This document shows positions 24,341 through 32,734 of a DNA stretch of 34,100 nt, piece by piece (positions within the stretch are counted from its first letter, which is position 1; each line of letters starts with the position of its first letter). The translations under genes and the position numbers were made by a program. The notes beneath the pieces were generated by a model. The model did no database searches. It was not told the DNA's origin and saw nothing but the letters and a program-made list of their open reading frames with translations. The DNA comes from Thauera carbonicopians (lineage in GTDB: Bacteria > Pseudomonadota > Gammaproteobacteria > Burkholderiales > Rhodocyclaceae): contig NZ_JANUXN010000029.1 of assembly GCF_025699485.1 (NCBI RefSeq), positions 1 to 34,100 on the forward strand, in the 5' to 3' direction.

Positions 24341-25153
24341 GTGTCCGAAACCTCCGCCAGTACCGCCAGCCTCCTGTCCCATCTCGGCCCGCTCGCCTCG
24401 CGCTTCGCGGTCGCCTGGATCGATAGTTGCGCGTCGACCAACAGCAGCCTGATGGAACAGATGCCGGACGACGACGGCAGAGTCCATGTACTGGTCGCCG
24501 ACTGCCAGACGGCGGGCCGCGGCCGGCGCGGCCGCCAGTGGCAGTCGTGGCCGAATGGCAGCCTGACCTTTTCGCTGCTGTGGCGCTTCGCCGCCGGCAC
24601 GCCCGCCCCTGCCGGGCTGTCGCTGGCCGCCGGCTTGGCGGTCGCCCGCACGCTGGAGCGCATCGGCGTGTCCGGCGTGCAGTTGAAGTGGCCCAACGAC
24701 GTACTGGTCAACGGCGAGAAGCTGGTCGGCATCCTGGTCGAACTGCAGCCGGCGCGCGACCGCTCGCTGGCGGCGGTGATCGGCATCGGCATCAACCTCA
24801 GCCTGCCGCCCGGCGCGCAGGTCGAACATCATGCCGGCGTCACCGATCTGGCGCGCGCGCTGGAATCACCGCCGCCGTCGCGCCCGGCCCTGCTGGCCAA
24901 CCTGTTGACCGAGCTGCAGCAATTGCTCGATCTCTATGCCGTCGCCGGCTTCGCCGCGCTGAAGAGTGCATGGGAACAGCGCAACGCCTTCGCCGAACTG
25001 CCGGTGCGCATCAGCGGCGAGCACGCCGCGATCGACGGCATCTGCCGCGGCGTCGACGACGACGGCGCCCTGCTGCTCGACACTGCCGACGGCGTTCAAC
25101 GCATCCTGGCCGGCGACGTCTCGCTGCGCCCGCTCGGTGGAGAAGGCGCGTGA
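24341..25153 (+). CDS. birA: Biotin-[acetyl-CoA-carboxylase] ligase, monofunctional
   Basis: A 270-residue biotin ligase. The biotin/ATP loop is GRGRRGRQW (59-67), KWPND appears near residues 113-117, and the C-terminal SH3-like domain is present (ICRGVDDDGALLLDT). It makes biotinyl-AMP and attaches biotin to the carboxyl carrier protein. The N-terminal helix-turn-helix of E. coli BirA is absent, so it cannot act as the bio repressor. The GTG at 24341 is taken as the start because upstream codons have no family sequence. Its stop overlaps the GTG of coaX as GTGA. Confidence 0.9.
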   Translation: MSETSASTASLLSHLGPLASRFAVAWIDSCASTNSSLMEQMPDDDGRVHVLVADCQTAGRGRRGRQWQSWPNGSLTFSLLWRFAAGTPAPAGLSLAAGLAVARTLERIGVSGVQLKWPNDVLVNGEKLVGILVELQPARDRSLAAVIGIGINLSLPPGAQVEHHAGVTDLARALESPPPSRPALLANLLTELQQLLDLYAVAGFAALKSAWEQRNAFAELPVRISGEHAAIDGICRGVDDDGALLLDTADGVQRILAGDVSLRPLGGEGA

Positions 25154-25896
25154 TACTGCTGATCGACGCCGGCAACACCCGCATCAAATGGCGGCTGCAG
25201 GCCGCGGCGGGCGGCCTCGTCCACGACGAAGGCGCCGTTGCCCACGAAAACCTCGCGGCTCTCTCACACCTGCGCGCCCAGGCTGCCGAGCCGCTCCGGG
25301 TGGTCGGCAGCAATGTCGCCGGCAGCGAAACGGCCCGGCGCATCCGCGACGCGCTGGGCGTCGAACAGATCGAATGGCTGCGCCCCGGCGCACAGGCCTG
25401 CGGCGTGCGCAACCTGTATGCCGAGCCGGGCCAGCTCGGCGCCGATCGCTGGGCGGCGCTGATCGGCGCCCATGACCTGCACGCCGGCGCCTGCCTGGTG
25501 GTGATGGCGGGCACCGCCACCACGGTGGACCTGCTGTCGGCCGACGGCGATTTCCTCGGCGGCCTGATCCTGCCGGGCGTCGAGCTGATGCAGCAGTCGC
25601 TCGCCAGCGGCACCGCACAACTGCCGCTGGCCGCGGGCAGCTTCGCGACCCAGCCGCGCTGCACCGCCGATGCGATCCGTTCCGGCTGCCTGCAGGCCCA
25701 GGCCGGCGCCATCGAGCGCATGTTCCGCCAGGTCGCCGCACAACCCGGCGCACTGTGCCTGCTCGGCGGCGGTGCTGCCGATGCCTTTGCGGACCTCCTC
25801 GAGCTTCCGCTGAAACGCTTCGACAACCTGGTCCTGCACGGGCTGGCCACGATCGCCGCCGCATCCGGGCCCCAGCCGGCTGGAAACACGGCATGA
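25150..25896 (+). CDS. coaX: Type III pantothenate kinase
   Basis: A 248-residue member of the ASKHA fold that phosphorylates pantothenate in the first step of CoA synthesis. Signatures are LLIDAGNTRIKWRL at the N-terminus (P-loop-like DAGNT), LGADRWAALIGA, MAGTATTVDLL and GGLILPGVELMQQSL. The GTG at 25150 overlaps the birA stop by 4 bases; the stop overlaps the ATG of the SPOR gene. It therefore belongs to a run of coupled genes. Another CoA enzyme gene, coaE, lies 0.9 kb downstream. Confidence 0.93.
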   Translation: MILLIDAGNTRIKWRLQAAAGGLVHDEGAVAHENLAALSHLRAQAAEPLRVVGSNVAGSETARRIRDALGVEQIEWLRPGAQACGVRNLYAEPGQLGADRWAALIGAHDLHAGACLVVMAGTATTVDLLSADGDFLGGLILPGVELMQQSLASGTAQLPLAAGSFATQPRCTADAIRSGCLQAQAGAIERMFRQVAAQPGALCLLGGGAADAFADLLELPLKRFDNLVLHGLATIAAASGPQPAGNTA

Positions 25897-26750
25897 GCAC
25901 GCACCGCATCCTCATCATCATCCTGCTCGCGCTGAACGCGATCGCCTTCGCCGGCATCCAGGGCTGGCTCGGCGGCCCTCCGCCCCGCACCGAGCCCGAA
26001 CGCCTTGCGCAACAGCTCGATCCGGAGCGCATCCGCCTGGCTTCCGATCCTCCCGCTTCCGCCGCACCAGCAACCGGAGCCTCCACGGATACGGCGGCCT
26101 CGACGCCGGAAGCCCCCGCGGACACGACGGCCGAAGCCGACGCTGCGGAAATTCCTCCCCTTTCGATGGAGCCCGACAGCAGCGCCGACACCGCTGCGGC
26201 GGAAGCTCCCGCGGCAGAAACCGTTGCAGCCGAAACCCCAAGGGCTGAAGCTGCTGCTCCGGAAACTCCGTCCGCCTCGCAAGCGGCCGTCACACCTCCC
26301 GTGCCCACGAGCTGCGTCGCCTGGAGCGACCTCAGCGAAGCCCAGGCCGATGCGCTGATGCGCCAACTGCGAAACAGCGGCGCCAGCGCCGAGCGCCGCA
26401 AGATCGAAACACCCAGCTCATGGTGGGTGCGCGTCCCGCCCCAGGGCAGCCGCGAGCAGGCCGAAGAGCAGGCCCGGGCGCTTCGCGCCCTCGGCGTCCG
26501 GGACTTGTTCATCGTGCAGGAGCGCGGGCCGGCGCAGTATGCGATTTCGCTCGGCGTGTTCCAGACCGAGGCCCGGGCACGCCAGATGCTGGCCGAGCTG
26601 CGCGCCCAGGGTGTGCGCAATGCCGGCGTGGCGCCACGCATGAGCACCGCCCACCGGATCCAGGCCCAGCTCACCGCCGACGCGGCGCGCGAAGCCGAAA
26701 GCGGCGTGCGCGGCCTCGCTTCGCGACGCACGGCCTGCGCCCAGCGCTGA
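25893..26750 (+). CDS. SPOR domain-containing membrane protein
   Basis: A 285-residue protein with one N-terminal membrane segment (about 5-25). A long Ala/Glu/Pro/Thr linker (about 50-140, repeated A-E-T/A-P units) leads to a SPOR domain at about 175-250: [26 protein letters not shown], then [30 protein letters not shown] domains bind denuded glycan strands at the septum, so the protein probably acts in cell division or wall turnover on the periplasmic side. Its ATG overlaps the coaX stop as ATGA. It lies 19 bases before coaE and close to the cell-division gene zapD. Confidence 0.85.
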   Translation: MSTHRILIIILLALNAIAFAGIQGWLGGPPPRTEPERLAQQLDPERIRLASDPPASAAPATGASTDTAASTPEAPADTTAEADAAEIPPLSMEPDSSADTAAAEAPAAETVAAETPRAEAAAPETPSASQAAVTPPVPTSCVAWSDLSEAQADALMRQLRNSGASAERRKIETPSSWWVRVPPQGSREQAEEQARALRALGVRDLFIVQERGPAQYAISLGVFQTEARARQMLAELRAQGVRNAGVAPRMSTAHRIQAQLTADAAREAESGVRGLASRRTACAQR

Positions 26751-26769
26751 TATCCACCGCCTCACCACC

Positions 26770-27402
26770 ATGACCAGCACGCCGTCCTCGCCTCCCTTCA
26801 TCGTCGGCCTGACCGGCGGCATCGGCAGCGGCAAGAGTGCCGCCGCCGACCTCTTCGTCGCCCATGGCGCCAGCCTGGTGGATACCGACGCCATCGCCCA
26901 TGCGCTGACTGCAGCCGACGGCGCCGCGATGCCGGCCATCCGCGCACGATTCGGCGATGCCGTCGTTGCCGCCGACGGCAGCCTGGACCGTGCCGCGATG
27001 CGTGCGCACGTGTTTGCCCAGAATGAGGCGCGCCAGCAGCTCGAAGCCATCCTGCACCCGATGATCCGCGCCGAAAGCGCCCGCCAGTGCTCGGCCGCAC
27101 GCGGCAGCTATGTCATCCTGGCCGTGCCGCTGCTGATCGAGTCGGGCGGCTACCGAGCCCGCTGCGACCGGATCTGCGTGGTGGATTGCCCGCCGGAGCT
27201 GCAGATCGAGCGCGTCCGGGCCCGCAGCGGGCTCGAGGAAGCACAGATCCGCGCCATCATGGCCGCCCAGGCCAGCCGCGAGCAGCGGCTGGCCGCCGCG
27301 GACGACGTCATCGACAATGGCGGCTCGCTGGAACATCTGCATGCGCAAGTCGCCGCCCTGCATGCACGCTACGCCGCACTCGCCACCCGCCAGCCTGGCT
27401 GA
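26770..27402 (+). CDS. coaE: Dephospho-CoA kinase
   Basis: A 210-residue P-loop kinase for the last step of CoA synthesis. The Walker A is GGIGSGKS (16-23), then [11 protein letters not shown] with the Asp that contacts dephospho-CoA, HPMIRAES, and [10 protein letters not shown]. The C-terminal lid and adenine-binding part include [20 protein letters not shown]. The start at 26770 is 19 bases after the SPOR gene stop. It is followed by zapD and yacG, a grouping common in proteobacteria. Confidence 0.95.
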   Translation: MTSTPSSPPFIVGLTGGIGSGKSAAADLFVAHGASLVDTDAIAHALTAADGAAMPAIRARFGDAVVAADGSLDRAAMRAHVFAQNEARQQLEAILHPMIRAESARQCSAARGSYVILAVPLLIESGGYRARCDRICVVDCPPELQIERVRARSGLEEAQIRAIMAAQASREQRLAAADDVIDNGGSLEHLHAQVAALHARYAALATRQPG

Positions 27403-27501
27403 AGACCACGTCGACGCCAGGGCCTTGGCGCGAAGAGCCAAATGGGCTCTGTGCTATCATCGACGAAATTTACGAGGCACGATTGTTGCGGAAAATGTGC
27501 G

Positions 27502-28257
27502 GTGATTAGCTACGAATATCCTCTCAACGAGCGCATCCGCACCCTGCTGCGACTCGAGGACCTTTTCGTCAAGCTCGCGCACTTCGTCGGGCGCGACGCT
27601 CCGCAGGACCATCACGTCGCGCTGCAGACCATTTTCGAGACGCTCGAAGTCGCCAGCCGTGCCGATCTCAAGGTCGATCTGGTGCAGGAACTCGAACGCC
27701 AGCGCCAGATCCTGATGTCCTTCCGCAACAACCCCGATATCTCGGAAGAAGCCCTGTCCGGCGCGCTGTACGAGATCGAACAGGCCTCCACCGGCCTGCT
27801 GGCGATGGCGGGCAAGATCGGCCAGTACCTGCGCGAGAACGAATGGCTGATGAGCATCCGCAGCCGCGCAGCGATACCCGGCGGCGTCTGCCAGTTCGAC
27901 CTGCCCTCCTACCACTACTGGCTCAACCGCGACCCTGCCGCGCGCCGGCACGACCTCGACGCCTGGATGTCGCCGATGGCGCCGATCCGCGAAGGCCTGG
28001 AAATCGTGCTGCGCCTGCTGCGCGCCAGTGGCCGGCCGGAAACGCAGATGGCGCGCAGCGGCGCCTACCAGTTGACCATGGCCGGACGCAGCGCCCAGAT
28101 GCTGCGTGTGCGCGTGTCCCGGACCGATGCGGTGGTGCCCGAGATCAGCGCCAACAAGTATGCGCTGAACATCCGCTTCATGCTGCCCGAAACCGTCGCC
28201 CGCCCGCGTCTGGCCGAGCGCGACGTGCAGTTCGAGCTCACTTTCTGCAGTCTCTGA
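27502..28257 (+). CDS. zapD: Cell division protein ZapD
   Basis: A 251-residue protein of the DUF1342/ZapD family. It begins [22 protein letters not shown], the characteristic start, continues with a helical N-terminal part ([19 protein letters not shown]) and has the beta-rich part [19 protein letters not shown]. ZapD cross-links FtsZ filaments at the septum from the cytoplasm. The GTG at 27502 matches this start and follows GGAAAA at a fair distance; an ATG at 27442 would add 20 residues (with three Cys) that look like untranslated leader. An inverted repeat AGAGCC-N5-GGCTCT spans 27434-27450 just upstream. Confidence 0.93.
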   Translation: MISYEYPLNERIRTLLRLEDLFVKLAHFVGRDAPQDHHVALQTIFETLEVASRADLKVDLVQELERQRQILMSFRNNPDISEEALSGALYEIEQASTGLLAMAGKIGQYLRENEWLMSIRSRAAIPGGVCQFDLPSYHYWLNRDPAARRHDLDAWMSPMAPIREGLEIVLRLLRASGRPETQMARSGAYQLTMAGRSAQMLRVRVSRTDAVVPEISANKYALNIRFMLPETVARPRLAERDVQFELTFCSL

Positions 28258-28265
28258 GCGAGGCC

Positions 28266-28475
28266 ATGGGCGACACGCTACGCACCGTATCCTGCCCGAC
28301 CTGCGGCAAACCCGTGGTCTGGAGCGCCGAGAGCCGCTACCGGCCGTTCTGCTCGGCACGCTGCCGCCAGATCGACCTCGGTGCATGGGCCTCCGAAGCC
28401 TATCGCGTTCCCACTTCGCCGCCCGATGCAGGCGACGCCGAGGACTTCCTGCCCCCCGGGCAGACGCGCGACTGA
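28266..28475 (+). CDS. yacG: DNA gyrase inhibitor YacG
   Basis: A 69-residue zinc protein with four Cys: C10, C13 (CPTCG) and C29, C33 (CSARC), the full ligand set of the family. Next come [16 protein letters not shown] and an acidic tail ending in a PPGQTRD-like stretch. It binds GyrB and blocks DNA binding by gyrase. It starts 8 bases after the zapD stop. The coaE-zapD-yacG order is widespread and supports the call. Confidence 0.95.
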   Translation: MGDTLRTVSCPTCGKPVVWSAESRYRPFCSARCRQIDLGAWASEAYRVPTSPPDAGDAEDFLPPGQTRD

Positions 28476-28542
28476 AATCCCTCCGGAGCGAAAAAACACG
28501 CGCCGCATCACCGCCGTCGAATCGGATGGAATGCCCCCATAG

Positions 28543-28653
28543 GAACGGCTTCAGCCGGGGGCGCCGAACCGCAAGGCACTTCTCGTAAGCGACTTCAGCC
28601 GCAATAGCAGCCACGGGAGCGCATTGCAGCCCTGTTCGCGGCTAAAAAGCCGC
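28543..28653. repeat. REP-like hairpin cluster
   Basis: Three related palindromes lie between yacG and the next minus-strand gene: CGGCTTCAGCCG (28546-28557), an imperfect GCGACTTCAGCCGC (28589-28602), and GCGGCT-AAAA-AGCCGC (28638-28653). The shared GCGGCTTCAGCCGC core resembles dispersed REP elements of proteobacteria. The last one ends at the stop of the Nudix/ThiE gene and may help end or stabilise its transcript. Confidence 0.55.
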
Positions 28654-29607
28654 TCACACTGGTACGGTCCCGCTCCACGCCCCGCGGATTGCGGCAATAC
28701 CATGTGCGCCGGCATCGCGCGCTTTTTCCATGTTCTCCGGCTGTAGACCGCCCAGAGCCAGTACCGGCAATGGCAGGCCGGCCGCCAATTCAGTGAAACG
28801 CGTCCAACCCAATCCTGCTTGGCCGGGATGGCTGGCCGTCGGCGCCACCGGGCCGAGCAGGGCGTAGTCCAGCCCCAGCCCGGCAGCCCGCTCGAGTTCC
28901 CCGCGGTCGTGGCAGGACGCGCCCACCCAGGAGCAATCCGGACGTTCATCCAGAGCCGCCAGCATGCGTGCGGGCAGATGCACGCCGTCGGCACCGACTG
29001 TCCTGGCCAGCTCCGGATCGCCATTGATCAGCACCAGGCCGCCGCAGCCGTGGACGCGCGCGACCACTTCGCGCGCGAAGCGCTCACGCTGCATGGCGTC
29101 GAATGCCGGTTCGCGCACCTGCACCAGCCGCAGCCCGCCCGCCAGCGCGCGGTCGAGCGCCGCGAGCTGGGCGTCGATGCCGATCTCGCCGGCATGGGTG
29201 ATCGCCATCAGGCGCGGCAAGCGCAAGGCCTTCAGGATCGGGCCGTTGGCCGGCAGCATCGGTTCGCGCGTGGCCTGCTCCGGCACCACCCAGTCGAGCA
29301 CGCTGTGCACCTTGCCATGCGGTTCGCCTTCCCAGGCCGAGACCTCGAAGAAGTGCAGGCGGACGTGGGCGTGCTCGTACAGGTGTTCGCGCAGCATCCA
29401 GGGCCGCAGATGGGTGACGCGGATGCCGAGCTCCTCGTCGAGTTCGCGGCACAAGGCCTGCGCCGGCGTTTCGCCCGCCTCGACCTTGCCGCCCGGAAAC
29501 TCCCAGTAGCCGGCATACACGGTGTCCGGCCCGCGCTGGCCGAGCAGGTAGCGCCCGTCGGCACGCAGCAGCACGCCGGCGGCCACCTCGACACGCTTGC
29601 GCGTCAC
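28654..29607 (-). CDS. Nudix hydrolase (MutT) fused to a ThiE/TenI-like domain
   Basis: A 317-residue two-domain protein. The N-terminal Nudix domain (1-130) has GGKVEAGETPAQALCRELDEELG-type residues at 39-61: the key E and REL-x-EE are present, so it should hydrolyse oxidised nucleotides such as 8-oxo-dGTP. The C-terminal domain (about 135-317) resembles thiamine-phosphate synthase/TenI (LVQVREP, INGDPELARTVGADGVHLPA, WVGASCHDRGELERAAGLGLDYALLGPV). The Mg-binding pattern of true ThiE (INDR) reads INGD here, so TMP synthase activity is doubtful. The start is a GTG (29605-29607) overlapping the upstream ATPase stop as GTGA. A longer open frame upstream lies inside the ATPase gene. Confidence 0.9.
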   Translation of the reverse strand: MTRKRVEVAAGVLLRADGRYLLGQRGPDTVYAGYWEFPGGKVEAGETPAQALCRELDEELGIRVTHLRPWMLREHLYEHAHVRLHFFEVSAWEGEPHGKVHSVLDWVVPEQATREPMLPANGPILKALRLPRLMAITHAGEIGIDAQLAALDRALAGGLRLVQVREPAFDAMQRERFAREVVARVHGCGGLVLINGDPELARTVGADGVHLPARMLAALDERPDCSWVGASCHDRGELERAAGLGLDYALLGPVAPTASHPGQAGLGWTRFTELAAGLPLPVLALGGLQPENMEKARDAGAHGIAAIRGAWSGTVPV

Positions 29608-30497
29608 CGTTCGGCTCCTTCGCCGTGCTGCGCGGCTTCGCCGATCTGGCCCGCGTAATCGCGCGCGAACTGCCAGGCGACCCGGCCCGAGCGGGAGCCG
29701 CGCATCAGCGCCCACTGCAGCGCCTCCTGCCGTGCCTCGTCGATGCGCGCCTGCGGCACATCGAAGCTGGCGAGCCAGTGCGCGACGATGTCGAGGTATT
29801 CGTTCTGGCTGAAGGGATAGAAGGAAATCCACAGCCCGAAGCGCTCGGACAGCGAGATCTTTTCCTCGGTCGCCTCGCCGGGATGGATCTCGCCGTCGAT
29901 GTGGCGGGCTTGCAGGTTCTCGTCGTGGTACTCGGGCATCAGATGGCGGCGATTGGAGGTCGCATAGATCAGCACGTTGTCCGCCATCGCCGACACCGAG
30001 CCGTCGAGCACGCTCTTGAGCGCCTTGTAGGCATCCTCGCCTTCCTCGAAGGAGAGGTCGTCGCAGAACAGGATGAAGCGCTCGGGGCGGCCTTCGATCA
30101 GTTCGACGATCTCCGGCAGATCGACCAGGTCGGTCTTGTCGACCTCGATCACGCGCAGGCCGCGATCGCTGTATTCGGCCAGCAAGGCCTTGATCAGCGA
30201 GGATTTGCCGGTGCCGCGCGCGCCGGTCAGCAGCACGTTGTTGGCCCGGCGGCCGGCGAGGAACTGCTGCGTGTTGCGGTCGATGCGTTCTTTCTGGTCG
30301 TCGACGTCCTGCAGGTCGGCCAGGCCGATGCGGTGCGGCGAGCGCACCGGCTTGAGCGCCGCACGGCCATGGCGCCGCTGCCAGCGGAAAGCCACCGCGG
30401 CACCCCAGTCGGGCGCCGTGGCGGGGCCGGGCAGCAGCGCCTCGAAGCGCTCCAGCAACCGCTCGGCGCGGCTCATCAGGTCTGACAGCTCAGTCAT
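29604..30497 (-). CDS. DUF815-family AAA+ ATPase
   Basis: A 297-residue cytoplasmic ATPase. The Walker A is GARGTGKSS (92-100), Walker B is FILFCDDLSFEE (D146, D147), and a sensor-like ATSNRRHLMPE follows. The helix-rich C-terminus contains SLSERFGLWISFYPFSQNEYL, a hallmark of the DUF815 family. The function is not established. It overlaps the fused Nudix gene by 4 bases and begins within the end of a 38-residue membrane protein gene (8-base overlap), so the three are an operon. Confidence 0.9.
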   Translation of the reverse strand: MTELSDLMSRAERLLERFEALLPGPATAPDWGAAVAFRWQRRHGRAALKPVRSPHRIGLADLQDVDDQKERIDRNTQQFLAGRRANNVLLTGARGTGKSSLIKALLAEYSDRGLRVIEVDKTDLVDLPEIVELIEGRPERFILFCDDLSFEEGEDAYKALKSVLDGSVSAMADNVLIYATSNRRHLMPEYHDENLQARHIDGEIHPGEATEEKISLSERFGLWISFYPFSQNEYLDIVAHWLASFDVPQARIDEARQEALQWALMRGSRSGRVAWQFARDYAGQIGEAAQHGEGAER

Positions 30498-30606
30498 CGT
30501 GTTCGTCCTTGTTGTCGCCGGCGTCTCCCCGCCGCGGCCAGGTCGCCCAGACGATGATCAGCAGCAGCACGAGTGCCAGACCTGCTTCGAGAAAGATCAC
30601 CCACAT
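30490..30606 (-). CDS. Small single-pass membrane protein, 38 residues
   Basis: An ATG at 30604-30606 opens a 38-codon frame: MWVIFLEAGLALVLLLIIVW forms one membrane segment, followed by ATWPRRG and a charged tail (DAGDNKDEHDD). The positive residues after the segment suggest the C-terminus lies in the cytoplasm. Its stop overlaps the ATPase start by 8 bases, so it is probably translated and coupled to it. I do not recognise a family. It may anchor or regulate the ATPase. Confidence 0.65.
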   Translation of the reverse strand: MWVIFLEAGLALVLLLIIVWATWPRRGDAGDNKDEHDD

Positions 30607-30681
30607 CGCAAACCTCGGGGCCGGGATGCTGCCACCGGTATACTGTTGTCCGAAAGTTTCGCAGTCTAACCGATCCCCTCC

Positions 30682-31923
30682 ATGATTCCGGCTCCCTCCC
30701 GCCTGGCACGCCCCGCGCTGCCCTTCCTGCTCGCCCTGCTCGGCGCCTGTGCGGCCCCGCAACAGGCACCCGATACCGAAGCACCGTGTCCGCCGCAACG
30801 CGCCTGTCCGGCCTGTCCCGCTTGTCCGCCGACGACGACGCCCACCCCGCCAGCCGACGCAACGGCAGAGCCTCCGCCCGCCGTCCAGGCAAGCTGGTCC
30901 GCCCTCCCCGGCTGGAGCGAGGACGATCCGGCCGAAGCCTGGCCGGCCCTGCTCGCCTCCTGCTCCAGGCTCGCCCGGCAGATGGACTGGCAGTCCGTCT
31001 GCGCAGCGGCATCCGCGCTCGGCAGGACGCCTTCCAGCCAGCAGGCACGGGCGTATTTCGAGCAGCACTTCGTCCCCTGGCAGTTGTTCAACGGCGGGTC
31101 CTCGGCGGAAGGCCTGGTGACCGGCTACTACGAGCCGCTGATCCGCGGCAGCCGCAGCCGCTCCAGCCAGTATGCGTGGCCGATCCATGGCGTACCGGCG
31201 GACATGCTGACGATCGAGCTCGGCGACGTCTATCCCGAGCTGAAATCCATGCGCCTGAGAGGGCGCATCGTCGGCAACAAGGTCCTGCCCTACTGGACGC
31301 GGGGACAGATGGAGGAGCGCGGCAATCAAGTGCCCGCCCCGGTGCTGCTGTGGGCGAACGACCCGATCGACCTGTTCTTCCTGCAGGTGCAAGGTTCGGG
31401 GCGCGTCCGGCTGCCCGACGGCAAGACCGTCCGCATCGGCTACGCGGATCAGAACGGGCATCCCTACCAGTCGATCGGCCGCTGGCTGGTGGCGCAGGGA
31501 GAATTGAGCCTGGACCAGGCGTCGATGGACGGCATCAAGCGCTGGGCGCGCGACAACCCCGGCCGTCTGCGCGAAATGCTCAATGCCAATCCGAGCTACG
31601 TCTTCTTTCGCGAACTGCCGGCTTCGGACGGCGGGCCGATCGGCGCACTCAGCGTTCCGCTGAGCGAAGGCCGCAGCATCGCGGTCGACCCGCGCTACGT
31701 ACCGCTCGGGGCACCGGTGTTCCTGGCGACGAGCTACCCGCTGAGCACGCGTCCGCTGAATCGCCTGGTGCTGGCCCAGGACACCGGCAGCGCCATCAAG
31801 GGCGCGGTACGGGCGGATTTCTTCTGGGGATTCGGCGAAAGCGCCGGACGGGAGGCCGGAAGGATGCGCCAACAGGGGCGGATGTGGGTGCTGCTGCCCA
31901 AGGGAATGAAGCCGCCCCGCTGA
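30682..31923 (+). CDS. mltA: Membrane-bound lytic transglycosylase A
   Basis: A 413-residue outer-membrane lipoprotein that cleaves peptidoglycan between MurNAc and GlcNAc. The lipobox LGAC gives C23. A Cys/Pro-rich tether (C36, C42, C45, C48 in CPxC-type repeats) and Thr/Pro linker follow. The MltA domain starts near 130 (VTGYYEPLIRGSR) and the 3D domain closes the protein: AVDPRYVPLGAPVFLAT, then LAQDTGSAIKGAVRADFFWG with D367 and the probable catalytic D379. It is divergent from the ATPase/membrane-protein operon; 75 bases separate the starts. Confidence 0.93.
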   Translation: MIPAPSRLARPALPFLLALLGACAAPQQAPDTEAPCPPQRACPACPACPPTTTPTPPADATAEPPPAVQASWSALPGWSEDDPAEAWPALLASCSRLARQMDWQSVCAAASALGRTPSSQQARAYFEQHFVPWQLFNGGSSAEGLVTGYYEPLIRGSRSRSSQYAWPIHGVPADMLTIELGDVYPELKSMRLRGRIVGNKVLPYWTRGQMEERGNQVPAPVLLWANDPIDLFFLQVQGSGRVRLPDGKTVRIGYADQNGHPYQSIGRWLVAQGELSLDQASMDGIKRWARDNPGRLREMLNANPSYVFFRELPASDGGPIGALSVPLSEGRSIAVDPRYVPLGAPVFLATSYPLSTRPLNRLVLAQDTGSAIKGAVRADFFWGFGESAGREAGRMRQQGRMWVLLPKGMKPPR

Positions 31924-31966
31924 ACGACCGCTCCTGGCACCTTTTCGGCGCCGGGAGCGGTTCGGG

Positions 31967-32716
31967 TCACTTGGACTTGGATGCGGTCTTGGGCTTCACT
32001 TCGGCAAGCGCCTTTTCGAGCTCCGCCGCCGGCATGTAGCCGCCGATGCGGGTACCGTCGGCCAGGAAGATCGTCGGTGTTCCGCTGATGCGCAATTGCT
32101 GGCCCAGTTGCACGTTCTGCGCCACTGCAGTGACGTCGCAGTCGGCGGCAGCCGGCTCCTTGCCGTCCAGCACCCAGCCTGTCCACGCCTGGGCCCTGTC
32201 TTTTGCGCACCAGATGTTGTTCGACTTGCTGGCCGAATCCTCACTGAGGATCGGATACAGGAAGGTGTAGATCGTAATGTCGTCCATGCCGGCCAGATCC
32301 TTGGCCAGGCGCTTGCAGTAGCCGCAGTTCGGGTCCTCGAAAGTCGCGATCACGCGCGAGCCCTTGCCCTTGACCTGCTTGACCGCACGCTCCAGCGGCA
32401 GCGAAGCGAAATCGATCGCGGACAGTTCGTTCAGGCGTGCCTGGGTGACGTCGCGGCGAGTCTTCATGTCGATGATGCTGCCATCGATGACGAACTCCGC
32501 CTTGGCATCGGTGTAGACGAGCTGGCCGTTCTTCAGCACCACTTCGTACAGCCCGCCATAAGGCGTTTTCGTCACCGACTCGACCGCGGGCGCACCGATG
32601 AAGCTTTCCATGCCCTTTTTTACCGCCTCCTCCGAGGCCTGCGCGAGCCCCATCGTCGTCAGGCCCAGCAGAAGTGCGATCGAACGCGCCATGGTACGTT
32701 GAGCAAACAAAGTCAT
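31967..32716 (-). CDS. dsbC: Thiol:disulfide interchange protein DsbC
   Basis: A 249-residue periplasmic disulfide isomerase/chaperone. A signal peptide ends at LAQA (about 27). The N-terminal dimerisation domain (about 30-90, VESVTKTPYGGLYEVVLKNGQLVYTD) precedes the thioredoxin fold with CGYC at 131-134 and the cis-Pro loop SGTPTIF. Two further Cys (near IWCAK and AADCD) form the usual structural disulfide. GGAG lies upstream of the ATG. It follows an UbiH-type gene by 18 bases and is co-transcribed with it. Confidence 0.94.
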   Translation of the reverse strand: MTLFAQRTMARSIALLLGLTTMGLAQASEEAVKKGMESFIGAPAVESVTKTPYGGLYEVVLKNGQLVYTDAKAEFVIDGSIIDMKTRRDVTQARLNELSAIDFASLPLERAVKQVKGKGSRVIATFEDPNCGYCKRLAKDLAGMDDITIYTFLYPILSEDSASKSNNIWCAKDRAQAWTGWVLDGKEPAAADCDVTAVAQNVQLGQQLRISGTPTIFLADGTRIGGYMPAAELEKALAEVKPKTASKSK

Positions 32717-32734
32717 CGATATCTCCGGATAGTT

